Source: UMGS1387 sp045541355 (GTDB lineage: Bacteria > Bacillota > Clostridia > Oscillospirales > CAG-382). From it: a DNA stretch of 11,269 nucleotides. How positions within the stretch are numbered: the stretch's first letter is position 1; each line of letters starts with the position of its first letter. Below, piece after piece: positions 5,446-11,269 of this stretch. Location: positions 1 to 11,269 of the forward strand of contig JAZQIW010000076.1 in assembly GCA_045541355.1 (NCBI GenBank). Reading direction: 5' to 3'. A program made the translations under genes and the position numbers. The notes beneath the pieces were generated by a model that had not been told where the DNA came from, searched no databases, and saw nothing but the letters and a program-made list of their open reading frames with translations.

Positions 5446-6489
5446 ATGCTTAGAATCGGAATTATAGGACTCGGTAATATTTCACAGAAGCACATAAATG
5501 AAATATTGAAATCGGACAAAGCAAAAATTACTGCAATATGCGACATTGACAAAGAAAAGCTTTCGTCTGTCGGTGATAAATTGGGCATTGATAAAAAATG
5601 CAGGTTTGAAAATTACGTAGACCTTATAAAATGTGATGAAGTAGATGCCGTTGAAATATGTACTCCAAACCATCTTCACGTTCCGATGGCAATGGAAGCA
5701 GCAAAAGCAAATAAGCCGCTTGAGATAGAAAAGCCTCTCGGCATTGACTATGCCGGCGTTGACCCTCTTATTGAAGAGATTAACCGCAAGAACATCCCAA
5801 ATATGATGTGTTTTTCATATAGATTTATGCCCGCTGTAAGATATGCAAAAGATATTCTGTCCAAGGGTAAAATAGGCAAAATTATAAATGTCAACGTCGA
5901 GTATCTCAAGAACAGTGCCTTCTTCAACGGCAGAAGACTTGAGTGGAGATTTGTAAAGAAGTACGCAGGAAGCGGTGTTCTCGGAGACCTTGGTGTTCAC
6001 CTGATTGACATGACAAGATTTCTTGTCGGAGACTTTGAAAATGTATACGCAATGAAGAATATCGTTGTGGACAAACGAAAAAAACTTGACAGCGAAGAAA
6101 TTGCTGACGTTGAAACCGATGACATTATTTCATTTATTGCAAAGCTCGACGGCTCGGTTATTGCAAACTTTATGGTAACCCGCTGTGCAATCGGCAACAA
6201 AAACACCATAAAATATGAAATCTACGGAACCGGCGGTGTTATTGTCTTTAATCTAAATAATCCCGAAGAAATCACCCTTTGCTTTGCTACCGACAGAGAA
6301 AATGCAACCCTTGAAACACTGGCTGTTCCAAAGGAATACTTTGTTGGTCAGGAAGAAACCTTTATTGAAACGGCACTCGGAAACATACAGGAAAATCTTC
6401 CCGACATAAACGAGGGTGCAGCCTGCCAGAGAATTGTAGATGCCCTGCTTGAATCATCCGAAACGGGTGTTCCCGTAAAGGTCAAGTAA
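5446..6489 (+). CDS. Gfo/Idh/MocA-family NAD(P)-dependent oxidoreductase (ThuB-like)
   Basis: This 347-residue protein has the family's usual length. The Rossmann NAD(P) domain opens with LRIGIIGLGNISQKH, and the D-I-D after strand 2 (AICDID) favours NAD. CTPNHLHVPMAMEA and the hallmark EKP (E95-K96-P97) follow. The C-terminal alpha/beta domain carries the catalytic motif GDLGVHLID, with D181, H185 and D188. Members oxidise or reduce sugar hydroxyls or inositols. Start ATG 5446 lies 10 bp after the ThuA-like stop, with GAGAAG (5434-5439) as a modest ribosome site; an earlier in-frame ATG at 5401 lies inside the previous gene and has none. Together with the ThuA-like protein it resembles the ThuA/ThuB pair that makes 3-keto sugars; the substrate is unknown. 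Confidence 0.9.
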   Translation: MLRIGIIGLGNISQKHINEILKSDKAKITAICDIDKEKLSSVGDKLGIDKKCRFENYVDLIKCDEVDAVEICTPNHLHVPMAMEAAKANKPLEIEKPLGIDYAGVDPLIEEINRKNIPNMMCFSYRFMPAVRYAKDILSKGKIGKIINVNVEYLKNSAFFNGRRLEWRFVKKYAGSGVLGDLGVHLIDMTRFLVGDFENVYAMKNIVVDKRKKLDSEEIADVETDDIISFIAKLDGSVIANFMVTRCAIGNKNTIKYEIYGTGGVIVFNLNNPEEITLCFATDRENATLETLAVPKEYFVGQEETFIETALGNIQENLPDINEGAACQRIVDALLESSETGVPVKVK

Positions 6490-6491
6490 TT

Positions 6492-7382
6492 ATGGGATAT
6501 TTATTTCTGACAGTATCTTTGCTTGCGGGTGCAATTAAGGGCTTCTGCGGCAAAAAGACAAGCGGATTTGTCAAGGGCTACAACGGTGCTTTTCTTATGA
6601 ACTCGATAAGAATGCTTTTGTGTATTCTTTTCGGCTTCTGTCTAATATTGCTGGAAGGCAATGCAAGCTTTATGATACCGACGTCAAAATTACTGCTTGT
6701 GTCTGCCCTGTCGGGACTTACAAGCGCAGCATTCGTAGTGTTCTGGCTTATATCCGTCAGAAGCGGTGCATATATGATGCTTGATGTTTTCAATATGCTC
6801 GGAATCTTTGTACCCATGATTCTCAGCCGTATTTTTTTCAGCGAAGAAATACGCACAAACCAATGGCTTGGAAGCATTGTTCTTGTCATTGCCTGCATCA
6901 TTATGTGTTCATACAACAATTCCATAAAAAAGAAGCTGAATTTTTCATCGTTAATTCTGCTGATCCTCTGCTGTCTTTCAAACGGTCTTACTGATTTTTC
7001 GTATACGCTTTTTGACAAGGCACTTCCCAATGTGCCGAAATCTGTATTCAGCTTATACAGCTACATTTTTGCATCGACTGTTCTTTTGCTCTGCTTCTTT
7101 TTTAGCCGAAAGAGTACATCCTCACAGGAAAAGAAAGATATTGTAAAAAAGACGAGCGGATACATTATCGTTATGGCTGTCTGCCTGTTTCTCAATACAT
7201 ACTTCAAATCCATAGCAGTACCGCATCTTCCGACAGCCGTTATTTATCCCTTAAATCAAGGTGCGGCACTTATTCTCTCAACGGTTATGGCATCGTTGTT
7301 CTTCGGAGAAAAACTTACCGCAAAGTGTATATCAGGTCTGATTACCGCTTTTGCCGGGCTTTTGATTATAAATGTGATTTGA
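6492..7382 (+). CDS. EamA/DMT-superfamily membrane transporter
   Basis: This 296-residue protein is almost entirely hydrophobic, with ten predicted membrane segments in two five-helix repeats, the standard EamA layout. Each half ends with the family's loop and last helix: IFFSEEIRTNQWLGSIVLVI in the first, SLFFGEKLTAKCISGLITAF in the second. It starts 2 bp after the stop of the oxidoreductase with no strong ribosome site, so translation is probably coupled. Being last in a ThuA-like/oxidoreductase operon, it likely moves a sugar, its oxidised product or a related small metabolite across the cytoplasmic membrane. EamA members transport very diverse substrates, so direction and cargo are unknown. 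Confidence 0.88.
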   Translation: MGYLFLTVSLLAGAIKGFCGKKTSGFVKGYNGAFLMNSIRMLLCILFGFCLILLEGNASFMIPTSKLLLVSALSGLTSAAFVVFWLISVRSGAYMMLDVFNMLGIFVPMILSRIFFSEEIRTNQWLGSIVLVIACIIMCSYNNSIKKKLNFSSLILLILCCLSNGLTDFSYTLFDKALPNVPKSVFSLYSYIFASTVLLLCFFFSRKSTSSQEKKDIVKKTSGYIIVMAVCLFLNTYFKSIAVPHLPTAVIYPLNQGAALILSTVMASLFFGEKLTAKCISGLITAFAGLLIINVI

Positions 7383-7405
7383 CAAAGGTTTTTAAATAAA
7401 AAGAA

Positions 7406-7438
7406 AAGAACGGAGATTGTATCGACATCTCCGTTCTT
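7406..7438. terminator. Bidirectional terminator between convergent genes; copy 1 of a repeated hairpin
   Basis: A 12-bp perfect stem (AAGAACGGAGAT at 7406-7417 with ATCTCCGTTCTT at 7427-7438) and a 9-base loop. The plus strand continues TATTTTG; the minus strand continues with a T-rich tail (TTCTTTTTATTT). It can stop both the EamA operon and the third AraC gene. The central 29 bp (7409-7437), including the loop, recur at 10505-10533 with a single mismatch. Confidence 0.85.
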
Positions 7439-7481
7439 ATTTTGCAATTACTCATTTTTTGATAAAAAACAAAGCGAGTTT

Positions 7482-8282
7482 TTAAACACTGTGCTCCTTA
7501 GTCTGTTTCGGAGTTTCACCTGTTATTTTTTTATAATACCTGCAAAAGTAACCGATATTATCAAAACCGCTTGCATACGCCACCTCTGCGATGGTACAGT
7601 TATCATATTCAAGTAATTGTTTTGCACGTTGAATTCTTAACATATTTCGGTACTGTAAGGGCGACATTCCGTATTGCCTGCGAAACAATTGTCTGAATGT
7701 ACTCATACTGACATTGCAGTACTTTGCAAACTCCTCAATCGGCAGGTTTTCAAGATAGGTCTGCTTCAGGAGCATTACTCCCTTTACAATCTGCGGATAC
7801 TGTCCGCTTTCTATACCCAAATTGCTGTTGTGTATAAGCGATAAAAGCCGATAAAACAATTCTGTTTTGCGAAAGTGTCCCGCAACATTTTGAACAGCTC
7901 CGCACAGCTCAAATTTCGACATGATATTTGCTATGGCATGAGAAGTGTCATCATTTGCTACAACCGTAAAATCATGAGAATCAAAAGGGTTTGCACCTTC
8001 AGACAGCAAATCGAAATTTATTACTACAAAGGTTGTATTCTCTGCTGTATACTCCATTTTATATCTGGCATTTTTAGGCAGGTAAATCAATTGCCCTTTT
8101 GTTACCGTAACCTTGCTTTTATCCTCAAGATAAAAAACAGCTTCACCGCTCCAAATATACAAAAGGCCATAGCTTTGCCGTCCGCACTTCTGCATATTGA
8201 CAGAACGTCCCCGAGGTCTGACACCGGATATTACAACAAGATTATGGACAAATACCTCTTTTAAGTCTTCAACAAAACTCAT
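7482..8282 (-). CDS. AraC-family transcriptional regulator, last gene of the Fe-S/U32 operon
   Basis: This 266-residue protein has an N-terminal cupin domain (YGLLYIWSGEAVFYLEDK, VTKGQLIYLPKNARYKMEY) and a C-terminal AraC DNA-binding domain (about 165-260). The first HTH is LPIEEFAKYCNVSMSTFRQLF with YGMSPLQYRN; the second is CTIAEVAYASGFDNIGYFCRYY with ITGETPKQT. The start is uncertain: ATG 8282 has GGGTG 5-6 bases before it, while GTG 8291 would add three residues. Either start lies inside the 3' end of the U32-like gene (14-23 bp overlap), so translation is coupled to it. Being encoded in the operon suggests it senses that pathway's metabolite and controls the operon's own promoter. A terminator follows 44 bp after its stop. 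Confidence 0.92.
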   Translation of the reverse strand: MSFVEDLKEVFVHNLVVISGVRPRGRSVNMQKCGRQSYGLLYIWSGEAVFYLEDKSKVTVTKGQLIYLPKNARYKMEYTAENTTFVVINFDLLSEGANPFDSHDFTVVANDDTSHAIANIMSKFELCGAVQNVAGHFRKTELFYRLLSLIHNSNLGIESGQYPQIVKGVMLLKQTYLENLPIEEFAKYCNVSMSTFRQLFRRQYGMSPLQYRNMLRIQRAKQLLEYDNCTIAEVAYASGFDNIGYFCRYYKKITGETPKQTKEHSV

Positions 8283-9312
8283 TAAAATCACCCGTATTCA
8301 TCAATACTTTTTTTAATACTTCGTCGCAGTAATTACATCTATAACACATTTTATCACAAGTTGACGTTTTTTCAAACCAATTTTTCGGAAAAGCTGAATT
8401 ATCTATGATAAAAGGCGCAATGGAGGTACTGAAAGTGGGTTCAAAGAGGTCGAGAACATTGCCAAAGTATCTTCTTCGGGAATAGGCATCTATTACAAGA
8501 CCGGGGAGCCTATGTATTCGTGTTGCAAGCTTTACGGTATCAAAAAGACCTTCGTAATTATGAATATCCTCGGGACGAATCCAGGTGTTTTGCAAAAGCT
8601 TAACCCAATTGCTCCTATGTCCCAGTGAACGCCAGCAAACATAGGGGTTAAAGTCTTCAATGTTTTGCATTTTACAGATTTCAGATTCATGCGCAACGTT
8701 ATTATCGTGAAAAATCTGTCCCGAGCAATGTGCAAAGCAACCGCTGTTGGCAAGTAGAACAAGCTTTTTACCGCTTTTATCTGCCCAGTTTTTTAGCTCT
8801 TTAAGGTGTGCAATATCTCGGTTATAATCCCTTTGAACATGAAAGGAATCAAACAAATCACTTACATATTCCATTCCCTTAACCGTGCCTATTTTCATGT
8901 TGACGGATGCACGTACTTCGATTTGCGGGAAAAACTTTTTTACGGTATGAGCAATGGCAAGAGAGGTGGTTGTAACAATATCAACACCGCAGTCTATGCT
9001 GTCAAGATACTCAATCACCGAGCGGACTTTATCGGCAAGCTTTCGGGACAAAGATTCAGCACCGTAACAGTTTGCATTAAACAAAAGATCAAGTTTTACA
9101 CCCATCTCTTTGATTTCTTTAAGTTCCCTCTCCATACGCTGCCTAACATTCTGAGTCTTATCGCTGTGAACCAGAACATCGCCTCTGCCCGACGGCATTT
9201 CGGGCCATGCAAAAAACACCTCGGAAATACTTTCACGATAGGCAGAAACAATTTCAGGAAACGGCTCTGCTTCAGGCGGGCATAACTGATATCCAACAGA
9301 ATACTTAATCAT
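8269..9312 (-). CDS. U32-family-like protein with two cysteine clusters, probable Fe-S enzyme
   Basis: The 347-residue protein resembles the U32 'peptidase' group (TIM-barrel Fe-S proteins such as UbiU/UbiV and TrhP). The best match is the region from IEVRASVNMKIGT through FDSFHVQRDYNRDIAHL to LVLLANSGCFAHCSGQIFH, where U32 proteins have a Cys motif. Twelve cysteines are present. One group is C192, C196, C213 and C226 (the C-x16-C spacing recalls UbiU). A second group is at the C-terminus: C319, C323, C326, C329 in TCDKMCYRCNYC. Both could hold 4Fe-4S clusters. UbiU/V and TrhP act in hydroxylation, not proteolysis, so a redox role is favoured here. Its ATG sits 1 bp after the stop of the Fe-S reductase gene; no good ribosome site, so coupled translation is likely. 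The exact subfamily is not recognised. Confidence 0.75.
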   Translation of the reverse strand: MIKYSVGYQLCPPEAEPFPEIVSAYRESISEVFFAWPEMPSGRGDVLVHSDKTQNVRQRMERELKEIKEMGVKLDLLFNANCYGAESLSRKLADKVRSVIEYLDSIDCGVDIVTTTSLAIAHTVKKFFPQIEVRASVNMKIGTVKGMEYVSDLFDSFHVQRDYNRDIAHLKELKNWADKSGKKLVLLANSGCFAHCSGQIFHDNNVAHESEICKMQNIEDFNPYVCWRSLGHRSNWVKLLQNTWIRPEDIHNYEGLFDTVKLATRIHRLPGLVIDAYSRRRYFGNVLDLFEPTFSTSIAPFIIDNSAFPKNWFEKTSTCDKMCYRCNYCDEVLKKVLMNTGDFNEFC

Positions 9313-9313
9313 A

Positions 9314-10360
9314 TCAGTCTGTTTCCGAATCTGTTTTCATTGAGTTGGGTGAGTCAAGACCTTCATACGGTGCCTTATAATCAACTTCGACTGCTTCTGC
9401 GTTCCAGTCAACCTTCCAATGCTTTTCAGTTCTGAAGGGACTGTGGAATTTATTTTTAAGTACACCGCGTTTTTCAAGGCTGATCATACATGCCCGTGTA
9501 CAGCCCTTTGCTCCGCAGATGGCTTTACCGGAATTATAAAGATTCCTCGGTGCGGTATTGAAGGGAGATATGGATGAAGGTTTATAACTTCCTTTTCTTT
9601 TTTGCGTGTCCTTGAAATAATCTCCTTCTTCACCGTCTTCACACTTTTCGGCACCCTGGAATATCCAGTCGCACTTATCCATATCCACGTCTGCCCATTC
9701 AAGCTCATATCCGCCTACATTTTCTTTTATGGTTCTGTCTGCAGGGATACATCCGCCGGGACATTCACGAACACATGCCATACATCTGTTACAAAGTGTA
9801 CCGGGTTCCATAATGGGATCGGGCTCAAGTTCCATATCGGTAATAATTATACCTACTCTTACACGGGGACCGAATTCGGGTGTAAGAAGCATTTTGGAAT
9901 ATCCGATTTCACCAATTCCGCACAAAAAACCTGCAATTCTAAGATTTATCATAACGTCAGGTGCAGCTTTACCGGGAGCTACGGGTCTTGAGAAGCCTTC
10001 CTTCATATAACCGAGGTTATCAATTGCTCTCCAGTCGCTCTGATGTCCCATAGGTACAGCCTCATATCCCTCATCCTCAATCATCTTACTGAGGTTGATT
10101 ACTGTCATGGGCATATACAAGTAAGTAATTCCGCCGTAACCCATTGCGGAATAGTTTGAAAAATATGTACCTTCTTCAACACCTCTCAAGGACCCTCTCA
10201 TTACACGAAATCCAAGTGCAATAATTGACTTTGCATTAGGCATTATCTGTTTGGGATCCATTTGGATAGGAGCAGTATGCCAGCGGTCGATAGAGCCGAT
10301 ACCAACTATATCTGCACCCAATCTTTTGGCTGCCGCTTTGATTTCTTTTGATGTAACCAT
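9314..10360 (-). CDS. QueG/reductive-dehalogenase-like 4Fe-4S protein
   Basis: This 348-residue cytoplasmic protein follows the QueG/RdhA pattern. The N-terminal domain begins TSKEIKAAAKRLGADIVGIG with NAKSIIALGFRV; a middle part has RIAGFLCGIGEIGYSKMLLT and PEFGPRVRVGIIITDMELEP. The first Fe-S motif is LCNRCMACVRECPGGCIP (Cys 190, 193, 196, 200, 204). A second group, CGAKGCTRACM (Cys 282, 287, 291), suffices for a second cluster. QueG and dehalogenases use base-off cobalamin and two 4Fe-4S clusters for two-electron reductions; cobalamin use here is inferred only. No Tat signal is present. I chose ATG 10360 over ATG 10366 because AGGA (10372-10369) is 8 bases from the former but only 2 from the latter. 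It is first in the operon before the U32-like protein. True QueG is unlikely: length is similar but the neighbours and cysteine spacing differ. Confidence 0.78.
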   Translation of the reverse strand: MVTSKEIKAAAKRLGADIVGIGSIDRWHTAPIQMDPKQIMPNAKSIIALGFRVMRGSLRGVEEGTYFSNYSAMGYGGITYLYMPMTVINLSKMIEDEGYEAVPMGHQSDWRAIDNLGYMKEGFSRPVAPGKAAPDVMINLRIAGFLCGIGEIGYSKMLLTPEFGPRVRVGIIITDMELEPDPIMEPGTLCNRCMACVRECPGGCIPADRTIKENVGGYELEWADVDMDKCDWIFQGAEKCEDGEEGDYFKDTQKRKGSYKPSSISPFNTAPRNLYNSGKAICGAKGCTRACMISLEKRGVLKNKFHSPFRTEKHWKVDWNAEAVEVDYKAPYEGLDSPNSMKTDSETD

Positions 10361-10390
10361 ATTCATCTTCCTTTATTATTTGATACTTTA

Positions 10391-10420
10391 ATTATAAACC
10401 TAATGTACAATGAATTATAA
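10391..10420 (-). promoter_or_regulatory. Probable activator-dependent promoter of the Fe-S/U32/AraC operon
   Basis: On the minus strand, a perfect -10 TATAAT (10396-10391) lies 18 bp after a poor -35 (TTATAA, 10420-10415; 4 of 6). A good -10 with a weak -35 that abuts direct repeats is typical of promoters needing an AraC-type activator. The leader would be about 24 bases to the ATG at 10360. Confidence 0.5.
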
Positions 10421-10423
10421 GCA

Positions 10424-10451
10424 ACAAAACAATGTGTTTATTACACAAAAC
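10424..10451 (-). promoter_or_regulatory. 21-bp-spaced direct repeats before the Fe-S/U32 operon, probable AraC operator
   Basis: GTTTTGT (minus strand) occurs at 10451-10445 and at 10430-10424, exactly 21 bp apart. The proximal copy ends 3 bp before the weak -35 box. The repeat is shorter (7 bp) than at the other two promoters, so chance is harder to exclude, but spacing and position are the same. A separate inverted repeat TGTGT-n5-ACACA (10433-10447) lies between and overlaps the distal copy. Candidate binders are the AraC encoded in the operon or the AraC just upstream. Confidence 0.5.
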
Positions 10452-10495
10452 GACAAATCCTCGGGAAGCCCTTATTTTAAGCCATTTTGGGAATA

Positions 10496-10531
10496 AAAAC
10501 AAAAAACGGAGATTTTATCGACATCTCCGTT
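10496..10531 (-). terminator. Terminator of the fourth AraC gene; copy 2 of the repeated hairpin
   Basis: Minus-strand stem AACGGAGAT / ATCTCCGTT (10531-10523 with 10513-10505), a 9-base loop, then a T-rich tail (TTTTGTTTTTATT, 10504 downward). It lies about 155 bp after the AraC stop codon. It is 28 of 29 bases identical to the hairpin at 7409-7437, including the loop, and in the same orientation relative to an upstream AraC gene. Confidence 0.8.
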
Positions 10532-10685
10532 CTAATTTGGTAAAGACATTAAATTTTGATACATGATTATAAGCGGTGCATTTGCATTTATTTTATAAAA
10601 AAACAGCTAAAATCAAAGGAATAGTGCTACAAATCACACAGGACTTTAAATTCGAACACAGCATCCAAGTGTTCACTTCTTTATT
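10532..10685. other. Noncoding stretch between the fourth AraC stop and its terminator
   Basis: The gene-free region 10361-10685 holds the operon promoter, operator and terminator listed separately. In this part I see only a small hairpin GAACAC/GTGTTC (10654-10659 with 10669-10674) without a T tail. No ORF, RNA gene or promoter is evident. Confidence 0.5.
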
Positions 10686-11269
10686 TTAATGCATATTTGA
10701 AAAATATAGTTTTCTGTATTCACCCGGCGTCATTCCTGTTTTCTTCTTGAATATTCTGCAAAGATATCCGCTGTCGCAGTATCCTGTTTTTTCTGCTATT
10801 TCTTCGAGAGAATTATTTTTATCTCTGAGCAATTCTTTAATGTAAAATATCTTCTGAGCATTTAAAAATTCCATCGGGGTTATTCCGTAATGTGCCTTGA
10901 AAAGCTTTTCAAAGCATCCGACACTTACACCGCACATTGCCGATATTTCAGCTATACTTTTATCGGGTATTACGTTTTCTTCCATATATTTTATTCCCTT
11001 GGAAATAATACGTGTATCAGCATGGCTTTTCTTACTTTTATCATCGGCTACGGTTTTGAATATTTCATAAGCGGCTATATAAACATCAAGCGGTGATGTA
11101 TCAGGCTTTGAAAACGATGATATTAAATCACTAAACAGTTTTCTGTAAAGTTCTTTATGATCTGTTGACACAATTTCAACTTTATCAGAAAAATATATAC
11201 GCTCACTGTGTGTCCCAAAGTAAGAAAATGATTGCTTTTCATCATTACTCCTTTTTATTTCTGCATTAT
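10686..11269 (-). CDS. AraC-family transcriptional regulator, C-terminal part (open at right edge)
   Basis: At least 193 residues are visible and the frame is open to the window end. The in-frame GTG at 11171 is not a true start, because the 32 codons before it (ending in SYFGTHSERIYFSDKVEI) read as coherent protein with no stop. That part should belong to the missing N-terminal sensor domain. The DNA-binding domain covers the last ~105 residues: KSIAEISAMCGVSVGCFEKLF with HYGITPMEFLN, then NSLEEIAEKTGYCDSGYLCRIF with TGMTPGEYRKLY, a strong AraC signature. It lies directly upstream of the Fe-S/U32 operon, in the same direction, and is separated from it by a terminator, so it may control that operon or unseen genes to the right. 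Confidence 0.9.
   Translation of the reverse strand, partial: NAEIKRSNDEKQSFSYFGTHSERIYFSDKVEIVSTDHKELYRKLFSDLISSFSKPDTSPLDVYIAAYEIFKTVADDKSKKSHADTRIISKGIKYMEENVIPDKSIAEISAMCGVSVGCFEKLFKAHYGITPMEFLNAQKIFYIKELLRDKNNSLEEIAEKTGYCDSGYLCRIFKKKTGMTPGEYRKLYFSNMH

Noticed and set aside
11164..11247. ATG-ATG preceded by AGGAG on the minus strand near 11247 as a possible start for the fourth AraC gene
   Set aside because: It is in a different frame from the AraC domain, whose own frame stays open to the window edge with plausible protein sequence. The ribosome-site-like motif is probably chance.

Overview
The window looks like chromosomal DNA from a low-GC anaerobic Bacillota, most likely a gut member of the Clostridia (Oscillospirales-type). 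The grounds are AT-rich DNA, strong AGGAGG ribosome binding sites, consensus sigma-A promoters (TTGACA/TATAAT), many AraC-family regulators beside small sugar-enzyme operons, and oxygen-sensitive Fe-S enzymes. The species cannot be named from the sequence. No rRNA, tRNA, CRISPR array or phage gene was seen.

Layout. (1) 1-1348: the start of a secreted protein gene (minus strand, cut by the window edge) and a divergent AraC-type regulator (plus strand) with a clean terminator. Between them, a 10-bp word is repeated exactly 21 bp apart next to the secreted gene's -35 box. (2) 1430-1796: a remnant of an IS3-type insertion sequence. Its left end, with a ribosome-site-hiding hairpin and the first ~28 codons of orfA, is joined in frame to the C-terminal half of a glyoxalase/VOC gene. 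(3) 1837-4497, minus strand: a cytoplasmic GH3 glycosidase with a NagZ-type Asp/His dyad and its own promoter, and upstream a second AraC regulator. (4) 4516-7438, plus strand: divergent from that regulator, an operon of a ThuA-like protein, a Gfo/Idh/MocA oxidoreductase (ThuA/ThuB-type pair) and a 10-TM EamA/DMT transporter, ending in a bidirectional terminator. (5) 7482-10451, minus strand: a tightly packed operon of a QueG/reductive-dehalogenase-like Fe-S protein, a U32-family-like protein with two cysteine clusters, and a third AraC regulator. (6) 10496-11269: a fourth AraC regulator (minus), open to the right edge, with its terminator.

How it works together. Three separate promoters share one design: two direct repeats of a promoter-specific word with a 21-bp period, ending 1-3 bp before the -35 box. 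This is the classical geometry for activation by AraC-family dimers. The repeated word differs each time, which suggests that each AraC protein controls its own neighbouring target: the secreted protein, the ThuA/ThuB/EamA operon, and the Fe-S/U32 operon. The ThuA/ThuB-type operon probably oxidises an imported or exported sugar or glycoside. The Fe-S/U32 operon looks like a small anaerobic redox system whose substrate cannot be read from sequence; it is the best candidate here for undescribed biology. It is bracketed by two nearly identical 29-bp terminator hairpins.
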